Source: an uncultured Bacilli bacterium (GTDB lineage Bacteria; Bacillota_I; Bacilli_A; RF39; UBA660). From it: a stretch of DNA of 13,118 nt. Below the pieces are notes generated by a model. That model was not told the DNA's origin. It saw only the letters and a list, made by a program, of their open reading frames with translations, and made no database searches. Made by a program: the position numbers and the translations under genes. The DNA is taken from NCBI GenBank assembly GCA_944358225.1, contig CALVQP010000037.1, forward strand, positions 1 through 13,118, read 5' to 3'. Of this stretch, positions 1-7,086 are shown in pieces; within the stretch, counting starts at the first letter, position 1, and every line of letters begins with the position of its first letter.

Positions 1-99
1 AAATATAGAAAAACTGATATTTGAAGTTATTCCAAGCATCAGTTAATTTTATTACATTTTTAAGCGATTGCCATACAAATACAACTTCTTTTTCAAAGC

Positions 100-125
100 A
101 AAAAAGAAGCTATTTTACTTCTTTT
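100..125 (-). terminator. Rho-independent terminator of the dockerin/cohesin operon
   Basis: Read on the minus strand this is an 8-bp perfect stem (AAAAGAAG / CTTCTTTT) with an 8-base loop, followed by further T residues. The first arm overlaps the TAA stop codon of the cohesin-like gene, so transcription would end right at the end of that reading frame. The stem is AT-rich and therefore only moderately stable. The plus-strand reading also ends in a short T run, so some activity in both directions is possible. Confidence 0.7.
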
Positions 126-1515
126 ATTTATCGTCTTCAAATAAATTATACATTTCATCTTGAGTGCTTACTTCTTCAGCTAACGCTACTTTATCTAACA
201 CTTCATCATTAGTCGTTCCACTAATCTTATTTAAAATATGTTTGATTTTTTTCTTTCTTCTCGAATTTTTAATACATAAAGTCAAAATAATTATTAATGC
301 TAAGGCAACAACAGCCCCCAAACTATAAATCACCAATAAATAATTATCTATCTTTTTTTCCAAATAATTAACATATTCGTCATCATATCTTAAAGCAGTA
401 CTATTAGTAAGATCAAGCACATAGAAATCCTTTTGATTTGTTTCTAAATTTAAAGCATAAATTATAGCAAATTCTGATTTACTTTTAAATTTAAAAGCAT
501 CTATTTTTAAATCATTAATCGTAATACTTTCTTTAATATAATTTTTAAAAGTCTTCTTTTCAGTTAATGGCATTAATTTTAAGCCATTCAAATTCAATTC
601 TTGATACAAAGAGTATGTATTTTGAGATTCATCATATATATATAAAGAAATATTTCCATCTTCATCTTTTAAACCAACTAATGTAAATTTAGTTATATCA
701 CTATAAAAAGCAGGAACTTCTACACCATCAATATTAATAGTTATCTCTTCATAATCTAAAGGCTTAGTAAGAAGATCTGTATTTTTAACCACATTTAAAT
801 TATCATCATTAACTTTTACGACAATTGGTTGTTTTTCTTCTACATTAGCCTTAATAACATAGGTTTTCTTACTACCATTTTCCGCTGTAACGACTACTTC
901 TAAAGTATTAGATCCCTCACTAACCGCTCTTTGACCAATACCACCCACAGTAGCATTTTTATCTTCGGCAGTAGCTTTAATATTTAGGCTAGTTACATCA
1001 CTAGCTAAACTAAGAGAATATTCTAAAGTATCTTTATTAAAGTTGATTTCATAACCTTCTACACTTAAAGAGGCTAAATTATTATTACTCCCCAATACTT
1101 TACTAGGATTAGAATCACTTGTACTTCCATTAGTCACTTTAACATTTGTCTGAGCGCTTAATGAGCCTGAAGCATCATCCTCAAAAGATCCTGTAGCTTT
1201 AAAAACAGCATCTCCTTCTGTTAGAGCTTTAAAAGTTAAAGTGACACTATTATTACCTTCCACCAAACAATTTAAAGCATTACAATAATCCGAAGAAGAC
1301 ACAAAACTAAAGCGTTGTTTATCATAGTTAAAAGAAAAATTAGAGTAAGTATAATTAAGAGCCCCACTAATCTTAGCCGTCACTTTAACAGTAGATCCCA
1401 CTTTCACAGTGGAGCTACTTCTACTTAACGTTAGAGAAGCAGCCTTGACATCAGGTTGAAAAATTCCCAATATCCCCAAAGCAAATAATATTAATAGTAT
1501 TTTCTTTTTATTCAT
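124..1515 (-). CDS. Membrane-anchored cohesin-like / cadherin-like beta-sandwich protein
   Basis: Predicted surface protein of 463 residues. Residues 1-25 are a signal peptide (lysines, long hydrophobic run, cleavage after DVKA). Residues 26-128 look like a cohesin-type beta sandwich: a VKVGSTVKVTAKISG strand, an F-x-F-x-YD segment, then VTLTFKALTEGDAVF, as in cohesins that bind dockerins. Residues 143-226 match the cadherin-like beta-sandwich family (LASLSVEGYEINF...LEYSL...TYVIKAN). Residues 230-385 are an extracellular region I do not recognise. A membrane helix at 392-415 precedes a basic stop-transfer (NSRRKKKIK) and an acidic cytoplasmic tail. Cys78 and Cys83 could pair. The ATG follows AGGTGA, which overlaps the stop of the upstream dockerin gene 7 bases away, so the two are co-transcribed and probably translationally coupled. 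The cadherin-like domain and topology are firm; the cohesin assignment is from pattern only. Confidence 0.85.
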   Translation of the reverse strand: MNKKKILLILFALGILGIFQPDVKAASLTLSRSSSTVKVGSTVKVTAKISGALNYTYSNFSFNYDKQRFSFVSSSDYCNALNCLVEGNNSVTLTFKALTEGDAVFKATGSFEDDASGSLSAQTNVKVTNGSTSDSNPSKVLGSNNNLASLSVEGYEINFNKDTLEYSLSLASDVTSLNIKATAEDKNATVGGIGQRAVSEGSNTLEVVVTAENGSKKTYVIKANVEEKQPIVVKVNDDNLNVVKNTDLLTKPLDYEEITINIDGVEVPAFYSDITKFTLVGLKDEDGNISLYIYDESQNTYSLYQELNLNGLKLMPLTEKKTFKNYIKESITINDLKIDAFKFKSKSEFAIIYALNLETNQKDFYVLDLTNSTALRYDDEYVNYLEKKIDNYLLVIYSLGAVVALALIIILTLCIKNSRRKKKIKHILNKISGTTNDEVLDKVALAEEVSTQDEMYNLFEDDK

Positions 1516-1522
1516 AAATCAC

Positions 1523-3250
1523 CTATTGTTTAATACTTTCCAGTCCTAAAATCTTTTTCTTCATCAAAACTAAATCACTTAGACTCACTTTACCATCTTG
1601 ATTAGCATCAGCCGCTTTTAACTTAATATCATTTAAATTATTATAACCTAAGATATATTTTTTGAGTTGGACTAAATCTTTTAAACCTATCGTAGCATCA
1701 TTATCTACATCACCATACAAGACAATTTTATATTCCTTACCGTTAATGGTAATTGGGTCCCCATTAGCTAAATTACCATGAGCAATTGTACTAATTATTC
1801 CCCCATTACTTTTTAAAGATGTTACTAAATCATCTACCTTCATTCCCTCATAAATACCACTAATATACTCTCCATCTGTTTTTAAACCAACTGTATGAAC
1901 TAAATCATCCGGATTAATTTCTGGTACTGTTGGAGTATCACCTTCATCTGGAAGCTCTAATTCAAATCCTGGTAGTTCAGCCGGAGTAGATGGCATATTA
2001 TTATAAACAGGAATCGCAAATTTAAATTGATTATTCAATAAATTCACCGCTTCATACGAACTATATGCTGTCAAAGATTCACTATATACCGCTTTTATAT
2101 TGGTCATATATTGATGTTCATAAGGACCTCCAGCATTAGGTGATACATCAAAGCGTTGAAAATAAGTCGTATCTTGTCCCTTATTAATATAAGATGAAGC
2201 TATCATCTGTGCCCCTCCAGCAATAGATGCTTCAATGCTTCGCCATGGACGATTATAACTTGTAGCGCTCCCATCACTGCCTCCATTAGCCCAAACCAAA
2301 CCACGTAATACTGGACTAGCTCCCGTAGTTGCGCCGATATTATAAACATTATATAAACCACTATATGTTTGGTTATCATAAGTGAAAGTCTCACCCGTAG
2401 TAGCCCTACTATCGCCAACATTAGAACCCACTTCTTGACGAATACGGCTTGCTAAATAAACAGGATTCGTATTATTATTAACACCCGCTTGATAAATTTC
2501 CTCTGTATAATTGGCCATACTTCCGCCATTAAAAACTTTACGGACTGCTTCTTTAGTTTGATAAGAACTATCAAAACTTAATTTTTCGAACATAAAAATA
2601 TTTTTTTCATTTAAAAAATTACGAGGATCCATATAATAAGCTACCACTTTGGGAGAAGCAGCATACCAATTAGTTCCTTCTAATACAATAAATTCACCAG
2701 TTTGTGGATCATAAGAACCAGGTGCTGTTGACTTCCAACCATCATGATCAGTTTGAATCAAACTTACACCAACTTCACTTTCAGCTTCTACACTTAAAGA
2801 CCAATCTAAATTAGTTTGAACAGCCTCAAACTCCCAATTAGGATATTTTTCATGAAGTTCTGATAAATACCCCCAATAACTGGAAGGAAACCCTTTACTT
2901 TCTAATAGCTTTTCATAATCAGTTGCAGCAGTATCTCCAGAAGTTGAACTCGAAGTTATCGATAAATAAGAGGCACAAACATAAGCATCAGTGCTTCCAT
3001 TATAATGAATTTGATACCATCCTGAAGAACACCCTTTTAATGAAACAGGTGTTCCGGATACTAGTTCAACCTCTACACCGTAAGCTAATTCTCCAATTTT
3101 GGTATAAGAAGTACCAGGCCCTTGCCGTACTGATAAACCTAAATCCGTTAAAACTTTTCCTTTGTATACTATAGCAGCATTTACCAAAGGTGTAAAAAAC
3201 ATTGTAAAAATAATAGCTAGACATAAACTAAAATTAACTATTCTTTTCAT
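1523..3250 (-). CDS. Secreted SH3b-GH73 N-acetylglucosaminidase with C-terminal type I dockerin
   Basis: Predicted peptidoglycan hydrolase cleaving the glycan strand. The start is the ATG at 3250, preceded by AGAGGTG; an in-frame TTG at 3277 lacks a good site. With 575 residues: signal peptide 1-25; bacterial SH3 domain about 29-98 (LSVRQGPGTSYTKIGEL) with Cys74/Cys92; glucosaminidase domain about 109-393 with the family's ASRIRQEVG motif, making Glu273 the likely catalytic acid; Pro/Glu-rich linker about 420-447; a small beta-rich module about 450-510; then a dockerin at 513-570. The dockerin has two calcium loops, DVDNDATIGLKD (Asp514, 516, 518, 525) and DANQDGKVSLSD (Asp548, Asn550, Asp552, Asp559), each followed by a helix ending in ILG. 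It sits immediately upstream of the membrane cohesin-like gene, its obvious candidate partner. Function is well supported; the partnership is inferred. Confidence 0.93.
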   Translation of the reverse strand: MKRIVNFSLCLAIIFTMFFTPLVNAAIVYKGKVLTDLGLSVRQGPGTSYTKIGELAYGVEVELVSGTPVSLKGCSSGWYQIHYNGSTDAYVCASYLSITSSSTSGDTAATDYEKLLESKGFPSSYWGYLSELHEKYPNWEFEAVQTNLDWSLSVEAESEVGVSLIQTDHDGWKSTAPGSYDPQTGEFIVLEGTNWYAASPKVVAYYMDPRNFLNEKNIFMFEKLSFDSSYQTKEAVRKVFNGGSMANYTEEIYQAGVNNNTNPVYLASRIRQEVGSNVGDSRATTGETFTYDNQTYSGLYNVYNIGATTGASPVLRGLVWANGGSDGSATSYNRPWRSIEASIAGGAQMIASSYINKGQDTTYFQRFDVSPNAGGPYEHQYMTNIKAVYSESLTAYSSYEAVNLLNNQFKFAIPVYNNMPSTPAELPGFELELPDEGDTPTVPEINPDDLVHTVGLKTDGEYISGIYEGMKVDDLVTSLKSNGGIISTIAHGNLANGDPITINGKEYKIVLYGDVDNDATIGLKDLVQLKKYILGYNNLNDIKLKAADANQDGKVSLSDLVLMKKKILGLESIKQ

Positions 3251-3277
3251 TGCTAACACCTCTTTATTACTACTCAA

Positions 3278-3306
3278 AGTATATCAAAAAGTGCCAAAAA
3301 AGTAAA
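3278..3306 (-). promoter_or_regulatory. Candidate promoter for the dockerin/cohesin operon
   Basis: On the minus strand TTTACT (3301-3306) and TATACT (3278-3283) are separated by exactly 17 bases. Transcription would start near 3271, giving a leader of about 20 bases before the ATG at 3250 that includes the ribosome binding site. The match is to the sigma-A consensus by eye. A second TATAAT lies further upstream on this strand (3334-3339) but has no suitable -35. Confidence 0.5.
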
Positions 3307-3350
3307 ATATCCTCCAATTTTAACAAATAATTGACATTATATGTGTCTAG

Positions 3351-3379
3351 TTGTTTTTGACTTATAATTAGTGTATAAT
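3351..3379 (+). promoter_or_regulatory. Candidate promoter for the LCP gene
   Basis: TTGTTT (3351-3356) and a consensus TATAAT (3374-3379) are spaced by 17 bases. Transcription would begin near 3386, just upstream of the AAGAGG ribosome binding site (3397-3402) and the ATG at 3411. The better-looking TTGACT at 3357 is only 11 bases from the -10, so it was not used. Confidence 0.55.
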
Positions 3380-3410
3380 TGTTTATTATAATAAAAAAGA
3401 GGTTAATTTT

Positions 3411-5450
3411 ATGAAAGTATTATTTAAAAAACTGGGAAAATGTAATAAAGGATTATTAATTACTTTTATCTTAAGTTTTCTAATTTATTTAGCCAGTTTA
3501 ATATTTTTTACCATTAATATTTTAAAACTTGCTCAAATAGAAACAGTTATTAGAATTGTAGCCTTAAGCATATTTTATTTATTACTATTAGGCTACCTAA
3601 TAGGTGGTCTTTTAACCCTAATTACTAAAAGAACAAAAACTTTAATTGTTTGTACCATTATAGTTTTACTATTTTCGGGAGTTTTCTGCTTTGCTTCATA
3701 CTATATCGACAAGACTATCAATAAAATTGATAATATTAGTAAAGAATATGTCACTTATACTTCCAACTTAATTACCTTAAAAGACACTGATGAAAATGAC
3801 ATTGATAGTATAGGTATTATAAGTGACACCGATGATGTTGAAGGATTTATTTTAGCCCAAGAAATTATCAAAGAAGAAAATATTGATGAAGATATTATAA
3901 AAGAATATGACGACTACTACGAAATGTTAACAGCTCTTTATGCAAAAGAATTAGATGCTGTTTTTGTCACAAGTAATTACAGCGTAATATTTTCTAGCGA
4001 AGAACTTTTTGCCAATATTAAAGAAGATACCAAAGTAATAGCTGAATATAGTAAAAAAATGGAAAACAAAGATAAATTAACCGCCGATGATGTATCTAGC
4101 AAAAAACTTACAGAACCATTTACTATTCTCCTTTTAGGCGTAGATTCTGAAAAAGATGGCTTAAACGCTAATCAAGCGTTTAATGGAGATACTTTAATGA
4201 TGATCACTTTTAATCCTAATACAATGAACGCTACAATGTTTAGTATTCCTCGTGATACCTATGTCCCTATTGCTTGTCGTAACGGTGCTGAAAACAAAAT
4301 TAATTCTTCGGCTGCAAGTGGAACTAAATGTGTTATTGATACAGTTGAGGATTTAACAGATATAGACATAGATTATTATGTTAAAGTAAATTTTAAAGGT
4401 GTTGTCGATTTAGTCGAAGCCCTTGGAGGAATTGAAGTTGATGTGCCAATATCTTTTTGTGAACAAGATTCTAATCGTCTATTTGGCAGCAATACTATCT
4501 GTTTAGAACCAGGCCTTCAAACTTTAAATGGTGAAGAAGCCCTAGCTTTTTCCAGACATCGTAAAACTTTACCTAGAGGAGATTTTCAAAGAGTAGAACA
4601 TCAACAAATGGTTGTCGAAGGGATAGCTAAAAAAGCTAAAAATGTTCGAAGTGTTAATGATTTCTATAGCATTTTAGATGCCATAAGTAAAAATATTGAT
4701 ACTAACATGACAACCCAAAAAATGTTATCATTCTATAATGTTTTCAAAAAAATGTTAACAACATCATTACAAAATAACACTGATTTTATTACCATAGATC
4801 ATACATATTTAACTGGTAGTGATCTTACAATGTATAATCCAAGCACAAGAATGAATATGTATACATTCCAATATAACCGTTCTAGTCTAAAAGAAATTGT
4901 TGATTTAATGAAAGTTAATCTAGAATTACAAGAACCAGAGCATATTAAAACATTTAACTTCTCTATTAATGAAGAATATGAACAAAAAGTTGCAGGCAAC
5001 CAAAACGTTCAAGCTGAAGCAACTGAAGAACTACTTCCAGACTTTACTAATTCCACTATTGGCTATGTTCAAAGTTGGGCAAACGCTCGTAACATTAGTT
5101 TAAGAATTAATTATATTGAACAGGGAGATCCTAAATATAATAAAAATAAAGCTAATGGTATAGTTGTAGGTCAAAATGTAAATGCTAGAACATTAGTAAG
5201 TAATATCAAGAGCTTAACAGTTGATGTAATTAGACATGACGAAAATGATGATGAAACAAATATCAATATCGGATCCCAAAAGTCCAGTACTAAAACAGAT
5301 AATCAATCAAGTACTACTACACCATCAGCCGATGATGATGAACAATCATCATCATCATCTAGTAACGACACAGATGAAGAAGAAACTCCACCGTCAACTG
5401 GAGAAGATGAAGAAACACCAGAGCTACCACCTAATATTTCTTTAGATTAA
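3411..5450 (+). CDS. LytR-CpsA-Psr (LCP) family ligase with extra N-terminal domain and PASTA-like domain
   Basis: LCP enzymes transfer undecaprenyl-linked polymers such as wall teichoic acid or capsule onto peptidoglycan outside the membrane. At 679 residues this one is about twice the usual size. Three membrane helices are predicted at about 15-38, 46-71 and 78-98, where most LCP proteins have one. Residues 115-215 form an accessory domain resembling the periplasmic-binding-like region found before some LCP cores. The LCP core (about 235-410) has the expected residues: Asp260 in NGDTLMM, Arg281/Asp282 in SIPRDTYVP, VDLVEALGGIEVDVP, and Arg382, Arg389, Asp391 and Arg394 in ALAFSRHRKTLPRGDFQR. 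Residues 540-608 resemble a PASTA domain (LPDFTNSTI...VVGQNV). The tail 610-679 is rich in Asp, Glu, Ser and Pro. Four extracytoplasmic cysteines (289, 307, 350, 364) lie in the core. It is monocistronic, convergent with the NlpC/P60 gene. Confidence 0.93.
   Translation: MKVLFKKLGKCNKGLLITFILSFLIYLASLIFFTINILKLAQIETVIRIVALSIFYLLLLGYLIGGLLTLITKRTKTLIVCTIIVLLFSGVFCFASYYIDKTINKIDNISKEYVTYTSNLITLKDTDENDIDSIGIISDTDDVEGFILAQEIIKEENIDEDIIKEYDDYYEMLTALYAKELDAVFVTSNYSVIFSSEELFANIKEDTKVIAEYSKKMENKDKLTADDVSSKKLTEPFTILLLGVDSEKDGLNANQAFNGDTLMMITFNPNTMNATMFSIPRDTYVPIACRNGAENKINSSAASGTKCVIDTVEDLTDIDIDYYVKVNFKGVVDLVEALGGIEVDVPISFCEQDSNRLFGSNTICLEPGLQTLNGEEALAFSRHRKTLPRGDFQRVEHQQMVVEGIAKKAKNVRSVNDFYSILDAISKNIDTNMTTQKMLSFYNVFKKMLTTSLQNNTDFITIDHTYLTGSDLTMYNPSTRMNMYTFQYNRSSLKEIVDLMKVNLELQEPEHIKTFNFSINEEYEQKVAGNQNVQAEATEELLPDFTNSTIGYVQSWANARNISLRINYIEQGDPKYNKNKANGIVVGQNVNARTLVSNIKSLTVDVIRHDENDDETNINIGSQKSSTKTDNQSSTTTPSADDDEQSSSSSSNDTDEEETPPSTGEDEETPELPPNISLD
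5331..5356 (+). repeat. GAT/CAT trinucleotide inverted repeat inside the LCP tail
   Basis: GATGATGATG, then AACAAT, then CATCATCATC: a perfect 10-bp inverted repeat built from opposed trinucleotide runs. It lies in the region coding for the Asp/Ser-rich tail of the LCP protein, about 95 bases before its stop codon. It could fold in the mRNA or change length by replication slippage in steps of one codon without breaking the frame. Confidence 0.8.
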
Positions 5451-5463
5451 AAATCTTATTCAT

Positions 5464-5493
5464 AAAAAAATGCTAAAAATTTAGCATTTTTTT
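5464..5493. terminator. Bidirectional Rho-independent terminator between convergent genes
   Basis: An A run, TGCTAAA, a tiny AA centre, TTTAGCA and a T run make an almost perfect palindrome of 30 bases. It reads as hairpin plus U tract on both strands. It lies 13 bases past the LCP stop codon and 27 bases past the stop of the minus-strand NlpC/P60 gene, so it can end both transcripts. Confidence 0.93.
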
Positions 5494-5520
5494 ACTTCGA
5501 CTTCTAAATAAAATACGTTT

Positions 5521-7011
5521 TCAATTAACACACTTAAGAATTTCTTCATATATTTTTTTATAAGTAGCATTATCATAATGTACTCCATCACTGGCTAAAA
5601 AATTACTTTTTATGTTACTATTAACATCACAATATGTAAGATTATTAGAATTAGAAAGTCCCGAACGTATATTATTATTAAAATTCTCTACCTCTTTAGT
5701 TAATTGTGAATAACCATTACTTTGGGCTTTAGCATCATCAACGGGATTAACCGAAACTATAATTATGTCTTGGTCCTTCCAATCATTAGAAGCCAAATAG
5801 TTATATTTAGTAATATAATTGTTAATATTGTACAAATCATTTACTCCCAAATTAATAATTATATTATGACCCCCATTTTTTTGAACTATCTTGTTAACCT
5901 CTGGTACAACCGTATCATTAAACCATTTATATCCCATAGATACTTGACCGAAATATATTTCTTTACCAACATAATAAGGTATATTACCAGCCTTATCATA
6001 AGCACATTTATCACCAGCATTATATAGGGCATCACACATTCCGTACATACGCGAATCCCCAATAAAAATTAAATTGTTATCATTAGAAGAGCTAATAATT
6101 GAACTATCTCCAGATGTTTCACTATCCTCGCTTAATTTAACGCGAATAATTTTACCGGGCCTAGAATCAGTTTTAGCAAAATCGGTCCTATCAATGGGAT
6201 TTCCACCAGAATTCTTCCAATAGTCATCTTTACCACAATCATAAACCATTACAGTTCCATTTTCCGCTGATACAGTAATATTCATATGTCCGGCAGCTCC
6301 TACACCACGCACTAAAATATCTCCAGGTTGTAATTTATTTGTAACATCCTCTCCTGCTGCCACCGAAATTTCTTCCCATCCATGTGTTTCATTCCAATTT
6401 GTCGAAATAAAAGTACCAGTTGTATGTTGCCATCCCCCGAAATCATCAAATCCTAATTCATACAGTACCCATGAAACATAACCACTACAATCAACCATAT
6501 TTCCGGTATTAGGTATTGATGATCCTCCATAAACATAATCTCCTGCTGCTACTTGTTGCCATATCTTCTGTGCAACTTCCAAAATTTCACCATCTGCTAA
6601 TCCAGAAGTAATATTGGCATTTTTTTGATACGTTGCGCTAAAATCTTGACTTTGATTTAAGTTAGCTTTTGTTTGCTCATAAGCAGCATGTTTTAAAGCT
6701 TTAATATACTCACTATTAGCATTTTTTATACAATCATTAAAAACTAACATTAAATCAGAAATATTAGTCGTTAAATCAAATACTAATTGAATAATACTTG
6801 GAGCTATAAAAATAATTAAAGCACTTATAACTCTTTTTACTAACATTCCTAATTTATCATAAATAGAATCTTTATCAGGATTCATAACTGTTTTAAACAA
6901 ATCATATGTTCCCATACCTACAATAATAATTGGAATAACAATTTTTAAAACTGTAATTATATACTTAATAATTCTAACGCCCTCTAAAAAGTGATAATCA
7001 CAAAATTCCAC
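5521..7011 (-). CDS. Membrane-anchored NlpC/P60 peptidase fused to SGNH hydrolase
   Basis: Predicted wall enzyme with two catalytic domains, 496 residues from a GTG at 7011 preceded at 6 bases by GTGAGGTG; a GTG three codons earlier (7020) is the alternative. Helices at about 13-36 and 57-80 flank a short loop and recall the two-helix TrbC/VirB2-like segment; there is no classical signal peptide. NlpC/P60 domain about 140-293: Cys175 in MVDCSGYVSW and His242 in GAAGHMNI are the expected catalytic pair; the third residue may be Asp258. These enzymes cut peptide stems of peptidoglycan. The SGNH domain about 312-496 has Ser320 in FIGDSRMYG, Asn391 in LGVND, and Asp475/His478 in SDGVHY, a complete set typical of esterases, for example deacetylation of glycans. 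Several further cysteines (94, 259, 326, 336, 461, 494) are on the exported part. It shares a bidirectional terminator with the LCP gene. No clear promoter was seen in the short gap upstream. The actual substrates are inferred. Confidence 0.92.
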   Translation of the reverse strand: MEFCDYHFLEGVRIIKYIITVLKIVIPIIIVGMGTYDLFKTVMNPDKDSIYDKLGMLVKRVISALIIFIAPSIIQLVFDLTTNISDLMLVFNDCIKNANSEYIKALKHAAYEQTKANLNQSQDFSATYQKNANITSGLADGEILEVAQKIWQQVAAGDYVYGGSSIPNTGNMVDCSGYVSWVLYELGFDDFGGWQHTTGTFISTNWNETHGWEEISVAAGEDVTNKLQPGDILVRGVGAAGHMNITVSAENGTVMVYDCGKDDYWKNSGGNPIDRTDFAKTDSRPGKIIRVKLSEDSETSGDSSIISSSNDNNLIFIGDSRMYGMCDALYNAGDKCAYDKAGNIPYYVGKEIYFGQVSMGYKWFNDTVVPEVNKIVQKNGGHNIIINLGVNDLYNINNYITKYNYLASNDWKDQDIIIVSVNPVDDAKAQSNGYSQLTKEVENFNNNIRSGLSNSNNLTYCDVNSNIKSNFLASDGVHYDNATYKKIYEEILKCVN

Positions 7012-7062
7012 ACCAGTCACCTCACTATTATTATCTTATATTATTTTGACTTTTAAATAAAG

Positions 7063-7086
7063 AAAAAATGGGAACTTTTTCCCACT
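7063..7086 (-). terminator. Rho-independent terminator after the ltaS-like operon
   Basis: On the minus strand, TGGGAA / TTCCCA pair around a four-base AAAG loop, followed by TTTTTT. It begins directly after the stop codon of the small membrane protein and separates that operon from the NlpC/P60 gene, whose own promoter would have to lie between this hairpin and 7020. Confidence 0.85.

Noticed and set aside
12..44. Inverted repeat AACTGAT ... ATCAGTT with a 19-base spacer
   Set aside because: Seven base pairs around a long loop and an interrupted T tract make a weak terminator; possible end of a gene outside the window but not supportable.
21..212. Open frame of 63 codons on the plus strand at the window start
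   Set aside because: It runs antisense through the cohesin-like gene's end and terminator, has a low-complexity Thr/Leu/Tyr-rich product and no ribosome binding site.
2203..3174. Open frames inside the glucosaminidase gene (2203-2421 minus, 2923-3174 plus)
   Set aside because: Shadows of a clear, domain-rich gene; no start signals.
3331..3336. TTGACA as the -35 of the LCP promoter
   Set aside because: No -10-like hexamer at 16-18 bases; the nearest TATAAT is 26 bases away.
5388..5407. PPSTGE in the LCP tail as a sortase signal
   Set aside because: Not LPxTG, and no hydrophobic helix or basic end follows; the protein is anchored at its N-terminus.
4799..5445. Open frames at 4799-4999 (minus) and 5236-5445 (plus) inside the LCP gene
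   Set aside because: The first is antisense to LCP coding sequence; the second is a Met/His-rich out-of-frame reading of the triplet repeats.
5722..6027. 101-codon plus-strand frame
   Set aside because: Antisense to the SGNH domain, whose catalytic motifs are intact; composition is Ile/Asn/Tyr noise.
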